Under the pieces are notes generated by a model that saw only the letters and a program-made list of their open reading frames with translations, did not search any database and had not been told where the DNA came from. Positions 34,074 through 44,055 of a DNA stretch of 64,000 nt are shown piece after piece. The translations under genes and the position numbers were made by a program. Source of the DNA: DASZQL01 sp964391865 (GTDB taxonomy: Bacteria > Planctomycetota > Phycisphaerae > Phycisphaerales > UBA1924); contig CAYMNQ010000002.1 in the NCBI GenBank assembly GCA_964391865.1, forward strand, positions 606,607 through 670,606, given 5' to 3'. Each line of letters begins with the position of its first letter. Positions within the stretch are counted from its first letter, which is position 1.

Positions 34074-34436
34074 ATGGCCACCACCACCGAAACCTCCGCC
34101 CCCGCCGGCGTGATCCTCAGCGAAACCGCCGCGCGCGAGATCAAGACGATCATCAAGCAGCAGGAACTCGACGCCGAGAAGATCCGCCTGCGCGTGGGCG
34201 TGAAGGGCGGCGGCTGCAGCGGCTTCAGCTACATCCTCGACCTCACGGAGGCCCAGAAAGACACCGACGAAGTCTTCGAGCAGCACGGCATCAAGGTTGT
34301 CTGCGACCCCAAGAGCTACCTCTACCTCAACGGCACCACCATTGACTTCAAGGATGAGATCATGGGCCGAGGGTTCGTCTTCAGCAACCCCAACGCCAAC
34401 TCCTCCTGCGGCTGCGGCTCCAGCTTCTCGGTGTGA
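34074..34436 (+). CDS. iscA: A-type iron-sulfur carrier IscA/ErpA
   Basis: 120 residues with the three conserved cysteines: VKGGGCSGFSYILD and the C-terminal SCGCGSSF. The fold starts at ILSETAAREIKTIIKQQ. IscA/ErpA/SufA proteins bind a cluster or iron and deliver 4Fe-4S clusters to targets. Which subtype it is cannot be told, so the symbol is provisional. It sits 102 nt after iscU in the same direction. A GC-rich repeat follows within 10 nt. Confidence 0.93.
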   Translation: MATTTETSAPAGVILSETAAREIKTIIKQQELDAEKIRLRVGVKGGGCSGFSYILDLTEAQKDTDEVFEQHGIKVVCDPKSYLYLNGTTIDFKDEIMGRGFVFSNPNANSSCGCGSSFSV

Positions 34437-34443
34437 TTGTCTT

Positions 34444-34483
34444 GCCCCCTCCCCCTCAGGGGGAGGACGGGGGAGAGGGGTGC
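34444..34483. repeat. Intergenic CCCTCTCCC-type inverted repeat, copy 2
   Basis: GCCCCCTCCCCCTCAGGGGG, then GACGGGGGAGAGGGGTGC, forms an imperfect GC-rich hairpin just after the iscA stop. It is related to the copy at 28788-28825, also placed right after a stop codon. The remaining gap to 34640 has nothing clear. Confidence 0.6.
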
Positions 34484-34639
34484 CTTTGACTCCGCCAGCA
34501 CCTCTATCAGCGCACCACTCTGAATCGCCCGCCGAAACTTCCCACAATTGAATCCCGCATGATGGCTCTGCCGGCATGTGCGGGTATCGGCTCGCGCGCT
34601 TGCCCCATGTGCGCCTGTGACCTCTAATACTCCCAAGTC

Positions 34640-36442
34640 ATGCACGATCTGCCGCTCATCTCCACCATCGCGGCGGCCTTCGCGGTGGCATGGGTGCTCG
34701 GGCTGTTCTGCCAGTGGGTCCGCCTCTCGCCCATCGTCGGCTACCTCGTCGCGGGCGTGCTGATCGGTCCCAACACTCCCGGCTTCGTCGGCAATCTCGA
34801 CCTCGCGCACGAACTCGCCGAGATCGGCGTCATCCTCCTCATGTTCGGCGTGGGCCTTCACTTTCACCCGAAAGACCTGCTCGCGGTCAAGGGCATCGCC
34901 ATCCCCGGCGCCATCGGGCAGAGCCTCGCCGCCACCCTCGCCGCCGCCGGCATCTTCACGCTCTTCGGCATCAGCCTCACCGAGAGCATCGTCATCGGCA
35001 TGGCGATGGCGGTCGCGAGCACGGTCGTTCTCATGCGCGTGCTGATCAGCGCCGGCGTGCTCAACTCGCCGCAGGGCCACGCCGCCGTCGGCTGGCTCAT
35101 CGTCGAGGACATCCTCACCGTCGTGCTGCTCGTCCTCATCCCGATCCTCGGCACCTCGGCGCTGCAACCCGGCACCGGGGGCACCGCGGCGCCAGCGCCG
35201 GGCGGCGCGTCCGGTGCCGGCGGAGCAGCGCTCCAGATCGGCCTGGCCCTTCTGAAACTCGGCGTCTTCGTGGGGCTGATGATGCTTGCCGGGCACAAGC
35301 TCGTGCCGTGGATGCTCATCCGCATCGCGCGCCTGCGCTCGCGCGAGCTCTTCACGCTGACGGTGCTGGTCCTCTCCATCGCGGTGGCGGCGGGGGCGTA
35401 CTTCGCCTTCGGCGCGTCGATGGCCCTCGGCGCGTTCCTCGCCGGAATGATGGTCGCGCAGTCGCCCGTCAGCCACCAGGCCGCCGCCGATGCGCTGCCC
35501 CTGCGCGACGCCTTCGCGGTCCTTTTCTTCGTCTCCGTCGGCATGCTCTTCGATCCCTCGTTCCTCGTGCAGGAGCCGTGGATGGTCCTCGCCGGGCTGG
35601 GCGTGGTGCTGCTCGTCAAGCCGCTGGCGGCACTCGTGATCGTCGCCCTGCTCGGGCACCCCGTCCGCACCGGGCTGACCATCGCCTTCGGCCTGGCGCA
35701 GATCGGCGAGTTCTCATTCATCGTCGCGGAGCTCGCCCGCCGCAACGGCATCATGCCCGCCGAGGGGCAGAACGTCATCATCGCCGCCGCCATCGTCTCA
35801 ATCACAATCAACCCGATTCTCTTCCGCGCCATCGGGCCGCTGGAGAAACTCATCGCGCGAAGCCCGCTGCTCCGCCGCCTGCTCGACGGCCGCGCGGAAC
35901 GACGGCTCAAGCAGCTCTCGCCGCTGCCACCCGCCGCCACCAACGCCGACGGCCAACCGAAGCGCTCCGCGATCATCGTCGGCCACGGCCCGGTGGGCCG
36001 CACCGTCGAGCAGCTCCTCCGCGAGCGCGGCTTCGAAACCGTCATCATCGACATGAACGCCGACACGGTGCTCGAACTCCAGCGCCAAGGCCGCCGCGCG
36101 ATCTACGGCGACGCGACCAATTCCGAAGTGCTCGAACAGGCGGGCGTCGAGCGCGCCTCGCACCTCATCATCACGCTCCCCGAAGCGCCGGACCGCGCCG
36201 CCGCCGTCGCCTCCGCCCGGCACGCCAACGAGAACATCCGCATCCTTGTCCGCGCCAGATTCCTGCGCGAGCAGGACGCGCTGACGCAGGTGGGCGCGAA
36301 CGCCGCCATCTTCGACGAATCCGAAGCCGCCGTCGCACTCGCCCGGCTGGTGCTGAACGAAACCGGAACCACCGATGGCGCCGAGATCGACCGCGACGCC
36401 CAACGTCTCCGCCGCCAGTTCCCCCGGAGCGTGCAATTCTGA
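34640..36442 (+). CDS. CPA2-family cation:proton antiporter with TrkA-N domain
   Basis: 600 residues. Residues about 5-400 form 12-13 membrane helices of the Kef/YbaL type (LSPIVGYLVAGVLIGP, LMFGVGLHF, FAVLFFVSVGMLFDPSFL, IAFGLAQIGEFSFIVAELARR). The C-terminal 180 residues are a Rossmann NAD-binding RCK/TrkA-N domain (RSAIIVGHGPVGRTVEQLLRE, VIIDMNADTVLELQRQG). YbaL and KefB/C exchange K+ or Na+ for H+ across the inner membrane, gated by the cytoplasmic domain. The cation is not known. The loop with TGGTAAPAPGGASGAGGAAL is an added Gly/Ala linker. Confidence 0.9.
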   Translation: MHDLPLISTIAAAFAVAWVLGLFCQWVRLSPIVGYLVAGVLIGPNTPGFVGNLDLAHELAEIGVILLMFGVGLHFHPKDLLAVKGIAIPGAIGQSLAATLAAAGIFTLFGISLTESIVIGMAMAVASTVVLMRVLISAGVLNSPQGHAAVGWLIVEDILTVVLLVLIPILGTSALQPGTGGTAAPAPGGASGAGGAALQIGLALLKLGVFVGLMMLAGHKLVPWMLIRIARLRSRELFTLTVLVLSIAVAAGAYFAFGASMALGAFLAGMMVAQSPVSHQAAADALPLRDAFAVLFFVSVGMLFDPSFLVQEPWMVLAGLGVVLLVKPLAALVIVALLGHPVRTGLTIAFGLAQIGEFSFIVAELARRNGIMPAEGQNVIIAAAIVSITINPILFRAIGPLEKLIARSPLLRRLLDGRAERRLKQLSPLPPAATNADGQPKRSAIIVGHGPVGRTVEQLLRERGFETVIIDMNADTVLELQRQGRRAIYGDATNSEVLEQAGVERASHLIITLPEAPDRAAAVASARHANENIRILVRARFLREQDALTQVGANAAIFDESEAAVALARLVLNETGTTDGAEIDRDAQRLRRQFPRSVQF

Positions 36443-36545
36443 ACCGCGCAAGACAAGAGATCGACGCCCTCCGCCGCACGAGCCAATAATGCTCCGTCCG
36501 CTTGTCTGCCCACCGCTCGCCCGCCGAGCCGAGGAGTTGCCCCAC

Positions 36546-38018
36546 ATGCCCACGCCCACGCGGCGCTTTCTGTTCCTCTCGCTCATTCCTTCGGCGATCC
36601 TCGGCCTCGCGCCGCTCGAGCTCAATGCGCTCGCCGAGCCGCCCGCCGCCGCCGATCCGCAGACCGCGCCGGCGCCCAGCACGACCGCCAACGCCGCCGA
36701 AGAGAAATCCTCCGACGACTGGATCCGCCTCCGCCGATCAAAGAGCCGCGAGCTGCGCCTGCAGGTCGCTACGCGTGAATACAAACCCGCGGCAGGTGCC
36801 GCCGGTCCCGCCATCGCGTTCGTCAGCGCCGTGCACATCGCCGACAAGGCCTTCTACGACGACCTGCAGAAGCAGCTCGACGCCACCGACCTCGTCCTCT
36901 TCGAGGGCGTCGGCCCGCCGGGTCTGGGCACGAACAAGCTGCGCAAGGAGTCATCGAAAGCGGGGCGCACGCGCCATCGGCTCACCATCATCGGCGAGAT
37001 GATCGAAGCCGCGCGCGAGAAGCAATCGAAGGACGCCGCGAACAACAACAACAACGCCGCCGAGGCAAAAGCCGCCTACCCCGCGTCGATCGATGCCGCC
37101 GTCAAACTCTTCGCCGATTCGCCCACGAAACAGCATTGGATCAAGATCGCGCGCCAGGACGGCTGGGGCAACCAACTCGTCTACACCCCCGCCGACAACG
37201 GCACCGACTACACCCTCAAATCCCTCGGCCGCGACGGCGCACCCGGCGGCGAGGGCTGGGATGCCGACATCAGCGTCGACAAAGCCGAACTCGGCGATCG
37301 GCGCGACGAGGGTATCCAAGCCAAGCTCGCCGACACCTTCGGCCTCACCTTCCAGCTCAACGGCATCTCCACCGACCGCCCCAACTGGATGAACAGCGAC
37401 ATGGGCGCCGATGAAGTCGCCCGCCGCCTCGGCGGCGATCCCAACGCCGAACCGGACGAAGGCGACGACCAGAGCATGAGCATCCTCGCGATGCTCGACC
37501 CCAACTCGATGATGTCGAAGATGGCGACCGGTCTCCTCGGCTTCATCAAAATGATGCCGGGCGGCGCGGACCGCGCGAAACTCATGATGATGCTCATGCT
37601 CCCACACGCCGAGGACATGCTCGGCGGCACGAAAGACGGTGGCGGCGGGGGAGGCGGGGGCCTCGGCGCGAGCCGCGTCGGCGAGATGATGGACCTCGGC
37701 AAAACCATGCAGGTCATCATCCATGACCGCAACGAAGTGGTCATCAACGACCTGAAGAAACTCATCGAGTCTTTCGACGCCGCCAAGCCCGGCTCGCGCG
37801 AGAACCCGAAGACCATCGCCGTCTTCTACGGCGGGGGCCACATGACGGACCTCGAATGCCGCCTGCTCAGCGAGTTCGGCTACGAACGCTCGAAGGAAAC
37901 CTGGTCGAACGCCATCCGGCTGGACCTGAACGAAGCAAAGATCACAGACGAAGAAGTCCGCTCGCTCGGGCGGATGCTCAAGCAGCAGATGGAGATGATG
38001 AAGGGGATGTCGCGCTAA
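36546..38018 (+). CDS. Exported TraB-like protein interrupted by a GspG-like domain
   Basis: 490 residues from ATG 36546 (GAGGAG at 36531); ATG 36489 is possible. A signal peptide (FLFLSLIPSAILGLAPLELNALA) precedes a split TraB/GumN/Tiki-type domain: N-part AIAFVSAVHIADKAFYDDL...LVLFEGVGPPG (about 90-130), C-part KTMQVIIHDRNEVVINDLKKLI and KTIAVFYGGGHMTDLECRLL (about 385-450). Between them, about residues 150-240, lies a T2SG/GspG-like segment ending DGWGNQLVYTPADNGTDYTL, SLGRDGAPGGEGWDADI, without the pilin helix. An Asn run, an acidic stretch and a Met/Gly-rich run (LMMMLML; DGGGGGGGGLG) follow. Function is unknown; TraB-like proteins are proposed metalloproteases or haem-related. Confidence 0.65.
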   Translation: MPTPTRRFLFLSLIPSAILGLAPLELNALAEPPAAADPQTAPAPSTTANAAEEKSSDDWIRLRRSKSRELRLQVATREYKPAAGAAGPAIAFVSAVHIADKAFYDDLQKQLDATDLVLFEGVGPPGLGTNKLRKESSKAGRTRHRLTIIGEMIEAAREKQSKDAANNNNNAAEAKAAYPASIDAAVKLFADSPTKQHWIKIARQDGWGNQLVYTPADNGTDYTLKSLGRDGAPGGEGWDADISVDKAELGDRRDEGIQAKLADTFGLTFQLNGISTDRPNWMNSDMGADEVARRLGGDPNAEPDEGDDQSMSILAMLDPNSMMSKMATGLLGFIKMMPGGADRAKLMMMLMLPHAEDMLGGTKDGGGGGGGGLGASRVGEMMDLGKTMQVIIHDRNEVVINDLKKLIESFDAAKPGSRENPKTIAVFYGGGHMTDLECRLLSEFGYERSKETWSNAIRLDLNEAKITDEEVRSLGRMLKQQMEMMKGMSR

Positions 38019-38027
38019 GCGCGATGC

Positions 38028-39152
<1,125 letters not shown>

Positions 39153-39312
39153 CGCGGGATCTCCAGGGGCGGAATCGCCGAACTCCGGCACCGGATCATA
39201 TCGGCCCGATCGCCCCGGGATTCGATCGCGGGCCATCAATCCGCCGCCGCCAGCAAACTCCCCACGAATCCCCAATCTCCCGCGTTGATTGGTGACCGTC
39301 AGAAGAGTCTTT

Positions 39313-39425
39313 GCCACAGACGGCACAGACACAAGCACCGACAGGGCCCATCTCGAATGTGCTGGTCTGTGCCGTCCGTGGCGATCAGATTCTCCCCTCC
39401 GTGCTCTCCGTGTCTCCGTGGTGAA
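39313..39425. repeat. CACAGAG-type inverted repeat element, copy 2
   Basis: GCCACAGACGGCACAGAC (39313-39330) pairs with GTCTGTGCCGTCCGTGGC (39365-39382), one mismatch in 18. A second right-arm-like segment, CTCCGTGTCTCCGTGGTGAA, follows at about 39406-39425. It occupies most of the gap between the MoxR gene and mutM and resembles the element at 45573-45736. Confidence 0.65.
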
Positions 39426-39443
39426 TCGCCTTACGATCCAGGT

Positions 39444-40367
39444 ATGCCGGAGCTTCCCGAAGTCGAATCCGTCCGCCGGGCGCTCGGGCCGCTGATTCTG
39501 GGCCGACACGTCGACGCCGTGCGCGTCCATCGGCACGACTTCATCGGCGCTCGCTCGACAAGCAAGCGCGCCACATCACCCGCAACGCCCCGAGTTCTCC
39601 TCGTCGGCAGTCTCATCACCGAACTCCGCCGCCGCGGCAAGCAGCTCGCCATCATCTCCGCCGATCACCGCGCCATCGTCATCCACCTCGGAATGACGGG
39701 CCAGCTCATCGCGCTCGCGCCGGGCGAATCGCTCCCCAAGCACAACCATGTACATGTCGAGTGGGAACTCTCTCTGGGAACCGGGGGACGCAGTCCTCCG
39801 GGCACGGGCGCACGAGGCTCTCATCGCGCCCCGCTCGGCGAACCGGCGCGACACACACTCCGCCTCCTCTTCCGCGACCCGCGCCGCTTCGGCTCCGTGC
39901 GCCCGTACATCACCGCCGAAGCGCTCGAAGAACACTGGTCCAACGAGCTGGGTCCGGACGCGCTCACCATCACCGCGGCGGAACTCCACGCCGCGCTCCG
40001 CGACTCGCGCGCGGCGATCAAAGCGAAACTGCTCGACCAATCCGCGCTCGCCGGCGTGGGCAACATCTACGCCGACGAATCACTCTTCGCCGCCGGCATC
40101 CGCCCCCGCCGCGCGTCGCGCTCACTCACGCGCGCCGAGACGGAGCGCCTCGTGCACGAACTCCGCGCCACGCTCGTCCGAGCCATCGCCGCCGGCGGCT
40201 CGACGCTCCGCGACTTCATCTCGCCCACCGGCTCGGTCGGGTCGTACCAATCAAGCCACTTCGTTTACGGCCGGGCGGGCCAGCCATGCCCCCGTTGCCA
40301 CAAACCGCTGCGAAGCACCACCATCGGCCAACGTTCCACGGTCTGGTGCCCCAACTGCCAGAAGTAG
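39444..40367 (+). CDS. mutM: Formamidopyrimidine-DNA glycosylase MutM/Fpg
   Basis: 307 residues. Pro2-Glu3 of PELPEVESVRR is the catalytic N-terminus. HLGMTGQL, LLFRDPRRFGS, ALAGVGNIYADESLFAAGIRP (helix-two-turn-helix) and the zinc finger CPRC...CPNC (about residues 282-305) are all present. The enzyme excises 8-oxoguanine and formamidopyrimidines by beta/delta elimination. About 25 residues (GTGGRSPPGTGARGSHRAPL, near 110-130) are inserted after WELSL compared with usual family length of about 270. ATG 39444 is fixed by the requirement for Pro2. Confidence 0.94.
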   Translation: MPELPEVESVRRALGPLILGRHVDAVRVHRHDFIGARSTSKRATSPATPRVLLVGSLITELRRRGKQLAIISADHRAIVIHLGMTGQLIALAPGESLPKHNHVHVEWELSLGTGGRSPPGTGARGSHRAPLGEPARHTLRLLFRDPRRFGSVRPYITAEALEEHWSNELGPDALTITAAELHAALRDSRAAIKAKLLDQSALAGVGNIYADESLFAAGIRPRRASRSLTRAETERLVHELRATLVRAIAAGGSTLRDFISPTGSVGSYQSSHFVYGRAGQPCPRCHKPLRSTTIGQRSTVWCPNCQK

Positions 40368-40409
40368 TGGTAGGGAAATGACCTCACACTGGATTGAGCG
40401 CGTCTTCAG

Positions 40410-40747
40410 TTATCCACAACCAACCCACGGCGATTTTTCGCGCCGCATTTCTTGTCCGCTTGTCCGGTCCTTTGCATGCGGTTCGGAGTCTCTTCTCTTG
40501 AGATGAGAAGGAGAGAACACTCATCATCACAGTAGTAAGCGGTGTCGGATTGTGGATCATTCTGAACATCAGAGCGGTTCGGCGAAATAACGCCAATGTG
40601 TCACCCTTGTCCGTGTGAGCGAACTGTCGGTCCACCGATTCCCCGCGATGGCTCCCGACGGCCCGCCGACAAATGGATTCTGTTCGCACGATTCATCCTC
40701 ATCCCATTCACACGCGCGGCAGGTACCGGCCAGCAAGCTTGTCCACA
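40410..40747. other. Candidate replication origin (DnaA-box region) beside dnaA
   Basis: The 529-base gap 40368-40896 between mutM and the 3' end of dnaA has no supported gene. It holds TTATCCACA (40410-40418, the consensus DnaA box), TTGTCCACA (40739-40747, the form used in high-GC bacteria), TGATCCACA on the minus strand (40551-40559), and three related TTGTCCNNN at 40452, 40460 and 40608. The part 40430-40620 is locally less GC-rich. Seen: the boxes and position. Inferred: oriC. Flanking gene orientations do not diverge cleanly from it, and it lies downstream rather than upstream of dnaA. Confidence 0.5.
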
Positions 40748-40896
40748 TCAAGTGCAGCGCCAAAGTGACAGGCCGGCACCGCTCGATTTCCCGCCACCAA
40801 ACACCCACTCAACACCGGGAGTTCGGCGCGTGCGACAAGCCCGGCTGCAGTCGTGCCAGAATGGTCTCGTTCACAGCTTCGTGAAGGGCCGGGTGG

Positions 40897-42423
40897 CTAC
40901 GCGGAGAGCGTCGCCAAAGCTCCGGCCGTGCCCGCGCTGGCGACCATGCCGCCCGGCATTCCAGGGGTGCCGGGACGGAAGCGGTGCTCCAGCGACTGGA
41001 GAATCCGCCCGAAGTCGGCGTCGCGGTTCTTTTTGTCCTCGACCGTCCGGACGGCGTGCATCACGGTGGTATGGTCTCGGCCGCCGAAGTACCCGCCGAT
41101 CTCCTCCAGCGAGTACCGCGTGTGCTTTCGGGCGAGGTACATGCACACCTGGCGCGGGTGAGCGATCGACTTCTGCCGCCGCTTGGACTGCAGGTCGGTC
41201 AGTTTCACGCCGTAGTAGTCGATGACCGCGTCGATGATCGAGGTGATGGTGGTCTCCGGGCGCAAGTCGCCGCTGGAGCCATTCTGCCCCAGCGCGTCCT
41301 TCGCCACTTCGACGCTGATCGGGCGCTTGTCGGTCGTCGCCATCGCGTGAACGCGGACGATCGCCCCTTCCAGTTCCCTGATGTTCGTCGACAGCGAGGC
41401 GGCAATGTGGCACGCGACATCATCCGGGAAGTGCCAGCCGCGAAGCCGGGCCTTCTTTTTGATGATCTCCACCCGCGTCTCGTAGCACGGCGGGCTGACC
41501 TGCACCACCAAACCCGCTTGGAAGCGGCTGACGAGCCGCTGCTCGAGGTCTGGGATCTCGTGGGGCGGCGCATCCGACGACAGCACGATCTGCTTGCCCG
41601 CCTGATACAGGGAGTTAAAGGTGTGGAAGAACTCCTCCTGCGTGCGGTCGCGCTTCGCGAGGAAGTGGATGTCATCGATCACGAGCATGTCGACATCGCG
41701 GAAGCGGTGCCGGAAGTCGTTCATCTGCCCGGCCTGCACCGCTTCCATGAACTGCGTCATGAAACCTTCGCACGACACGTAATAGATCGCCGTGCCGGGC
41801 AGATCGTTCATCACCTGCAGGCAGATCGCCTGCAGCAGATGCGTCTTACCAAGGCCGACCCCGCCGTGGATGAACAACGGGTTGTAGGCCTTCCCGGGAT
41901 TGGACGCTACCGCTACGGCGGCGGCGTGCGCAAGCCGGCTCTCCGGGCCCACCACGAAGTTGTCGAAGGTGTTGTCAGGAACGATGACGAGCGAATCGCG
42001 CCGCGCCGAGTTCGCCGCCACCACCGCGGCAGGGCGCGGACGAGTGGGAAGTGTGGCAACCGCCACCCCGTCGTGCGCACCGTTCAATCCCGGCTTCGAT
42101 TCGGCAAACGCATGATGTGCCTCTTGATTGAGCGCGTCCCCAACCGGTTGTGCGATCGGCTCCTCGCCGTCAACCACTTCGGGACCGATGAAGCGGATCG
42201 CCATCAGCCGACCGGTGACGGACTGCAGCGCCTCGCCGAAGAAGGCGGAGCATTGACGCTCAAGGTAACGCTGTCGCACTTCCTGGTGGACGCGCACCTT
42301 GAACACACCACCCGCGGTACCCATCGGCTCAATCTCTTCAAACCATTGGCGGCACGCTTCCGCGTGGTGCTGTTTCAGATACGACAGGATGTCCAACCAG
42401 ATCTTGTGATCAGGCGTGGTCAT
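40897..42423 (-). CDS. dnaA: Chromosomal replication initiator DnaA
   Basis: 508 residues. Domain I begins KIWLDILSYLKQHHAEACRQW; a linker runs to about residue 145; domain III is the AAA+ core with FDNFVVGPESRLAHAAA, Walker A HGGVGLGKTHL and Walker B LVIDDIHFL; domain IV ends with the DNA-binding signature GGRDHTTVMHAVRTVEDK. DnaA binds boxes at oriC and opens DNA for DnaB loading. Candidate boxes lie in the gap after its stop. GGAAGG lies upstream of the ATG at a slightly long spacing. dnaN, recF and gyrB do not follow, as is common in planctomycetes. The C-terminal 30 residues form a Gly/Ala tail. Confidence 0.97.
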   Translation of the reverse strand: MTTPDHKIWLDILSYLKQHHAEACRQWFEEIEPMGTAGGVFKVRVHQEVRQRYLERQCSAFFGEALQSVTGRLMAIRFIGPEVVDGEEPIAQPVGDALNQEAHHAFAESKPGLNGAHDGVAVATLPTRPRPAAVVAANSARRDSLVIVPDNTFDNFVVGPESRLAHAAAVAVASNPGKAYNPLFIHGGVGLGKTHLLQAICLQVMNDLPGTAIYYVSCEGFMTQFMEAVQAGQMNDFRHRFRDVDMLVIDDIHFLAKRDRTQEEFFHTFNSLYQAGKQIVLSSDAPPHEIPDLEQRLVSRFQAGLVVQVSPPCYETRVEIIKKKARLRGWHFPDDVACHIAASLSTNIRELEGAIVRVHAMATTDKRPISVEVAKDALGQNGSSGDLRPETTITSIIDAVIDYYGVKLTDLQSKRRQKSIAHPRQVCMYLARKHTRYSLEEIGGYFGGRDHTTVMHAVRTVEDKKNRDADFGRILQSLEHRFRPGTPGMPGGMVASAGTAGALATLSA

Positions 42424-42567
42424 GGAGAAGCGACCTTCCGGCGTTACCGGAGCGAACGAACGAGAGGAGCCATCGAGCGTGCCATCGACGCGCTGTTCAT
42501 GTCGTGAAATCCCGAGAGGATGAACAGAGCGAGCAACCCACCGGCGCGCTCAAAGAACGATGGTGGA

Positions 42568-42596
42568 AAGCTACGAGCGCGCGCGGGCGATGTCAA
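42568..42596 (-). promoter_or_regulatory. Candidate promoter of dnaA
   Basis: On the minus strand TTGACA (42591-42596) is followed after exactly 17 bases by TAGCTT (42568-42573; only three of six to the consensus). The leader to dnaA would be about 140 bases. Two other TTGACA copies occur nearby on the plus strand. Confidence 0.35.
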
Positions 42597-42692
42597 CCAC
42601 GAAGTCGTTGCGCGGCGCGAACTTGTCGGACATGTCGCGCGGCGCTTTGTGCTTGACACGGCGCGCGCCGCGCGCTGCGCAGCGCATCGAAG

Positions 42693-42721
42693 TTGACACG
42701 CCCGCGCCGCGTGAGTAGATC
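42693..42721 (+). promoter_or_regulatory. Candidate promoter of the dockerin-tailed gene at 42850
   Basis: TTGACA (42693-42698) is followed after 17 bases by TAGATC (42716-42721), a weak -10. An upstream TTGACA at 42653 sits in a similar GCGC-rich context. The gap 42424-42849 between the two divergent starts contains strong GCGC-type self-complementary sequence (42660-42690) but no gene. Confidence 0.3.
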
Positions 42722-42849
42722 CCGCGGCGCGATCCGCGCGCCGAATCCGCGTCATCATGCGGCAGAGCAGAATGCGTCGGATTCGCCGCCCATTTCGGAT
42801 CGGCTCGCCGTTCACCCATCAGCGGAGCGAGCGCGGGAGAGAAGTCAGC

Positions 42850-43998
42850 ATGCACAGCCACACGGTTCATCAATGTATCCTCGGCGCCACCATCGTCACC
42901 CTCGGCACACTCGCGCATCACACCCGCGCCGGAGATGACCTCCGCCCGTTGAGCGATGAGTTCGATTCATCCTCAACGATCATCGACTGGCCGCGCATCC
43001 ACGAGACCGAGCAGTGGGGCGCCGCGGCGGAGCAACTCGAGCATTACAGCATCGATTCAAGCACCGCGCCGGGGCAACCGGGCCGGCTCGTCATGATGCC
43101 CCACACCTGCACCTGGTACCGCGACTACCGCGGCCCCATGGCCTTCAAATCCATCGCCGGCGACTTCGTCGTCACCACGCGCCTCCGCGTCAGCGGGCGC
43201 GACGGCGTCTCCATCCCCTCTTCCATCTTTTCGCTCGCCGGGCTGATGGCCCGCACCCCGCAGGCCATCACCCCCGCCACCTGGACCGCCGGCGGTGAGG
43301 ACTACATCTTTCTCTCCCTCGGTTACGGCTTCGGCCCCGCGCAGTGGCAGTATGAAGTCAAAACCACCGACGACAGCGACTCCATCCTCACCCTCTCCCC
43401 CGCGCCCGCGAACGAAGCCGTCCTCCAGCTCGCGCGCCTCGGCGAGTTCATCATCGCGCTCCGCCAAGACCAGGGCGGCGCGTGGCAGGTCCACCGGCGC
43501 TTCCACCGCGCCGATCTGCCCGCGGAACTTCAGGTCGGGCTCATCAGCTACACCGACTGGCCCAAGGTCGAGATCTTCGACCCCTTCGTTCACAACGGCG
43601 CCGCGCTGCGCAGCCCGCTCCCGCCGGGCGTGATCGACCCCAACCCCTTCATCCCCTTCACGCCCGATCTCATCGCGAGTTTCGACTACGCCCGCTTCGC
43701 GCGCCCGGCGATCCCCGCCGAACTCCTCGGCGCGGACTTCAGCGAGGGCGGCCCGGTGAGCGATGCGCAGCTCCTCTCTTTCCTCGGCGCCTCGCCGGAC
43801 GTGCCGTTCACCCCCGCCTGCCCGGGCGACGCCGACGCCGACGGCGCGGTTGGCCTTTCCGATATCGCGGCGATCACCACCCACTGGTCGCTCACCGTCC
43901 CGCCCGCGCCGGCGAGCGCCGACCTCGACGCGTCGGGCGACATCGGCCTTGGCGACATCGCGGTCGTCATCCAGAACTGGGGCGCGGCGTGCCGGTGA
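42850..43998 (+). CDS. Secreted protein with ConA-like domain and dockerin-like tail
   Basis: 382 residues from ATG 42850, with a weak ribosome site. A signal peptide (ATIVTLGTLAHHTRA) is followed by a domain (about 30-245) opening LSDEFDSSSTIIDWPRIHE and continuing VVTTRLRVSGRDG...SLAGLMAR, with strand content like DUF1349-type concanavalin-like sandwiches. A Pro-rich segment (PLPPGVIDPNPFIPFTP) and a helical part follow. The last 60 residues are two dockerin-like repeats (GDADADGAVGLSDIAAIT, LDASGDIGLGDIAVVIQNWG). Secreted or surface-bound; a carbohydrate-binding role is possible but unproved. Confidence 0.72.
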   Translation: MHSHTVHQCILGATIVTLGTLAHHTRAGDDLRPLSDEFDSSSTIIDWPRIHETEQWGAAAEQLEHYSIDSSTAPGQPGRLVMMPHTCTWYRDYRGPMAFKSIAGDFVVTTRLRVSGRDGVSIPSSIFSLAGLMARTPQAITPATWTAGGEDYIFLSLGYGFGPAQWQYEVKTTDDSDSILTLSPAPANEAVLQLARLGEFIIALRQDQGGAWQVHRRFHRADLPAELQVGLISYTDWPKVEIFDPFVHNGAALRSPLPPGVIDPNPFIPFTPDLIASFDYARFARPAIPAELLGADFSEGGPVSDAQLLSFLGASPDVPFTPACPGDADADGAVGLSDIAAITTHWSLTVPPAPASADLDASGDIGLGDIAVVIQNWGAACR

Positions 43999-44055
43999 TC
44001 CGCGCGTATCCTGTCACCGGCGCGGCCGCACGCGCACGGAATCAGGAGACCGCGC

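Noticed and set aside
36546..38018. Gly run (DGGGGGGGGLG) as a frame-slippage site
   Set aside because: The codons are mixed GGC/GGG/GGA, so there is no long homopolymer and no sign of an altered frame.
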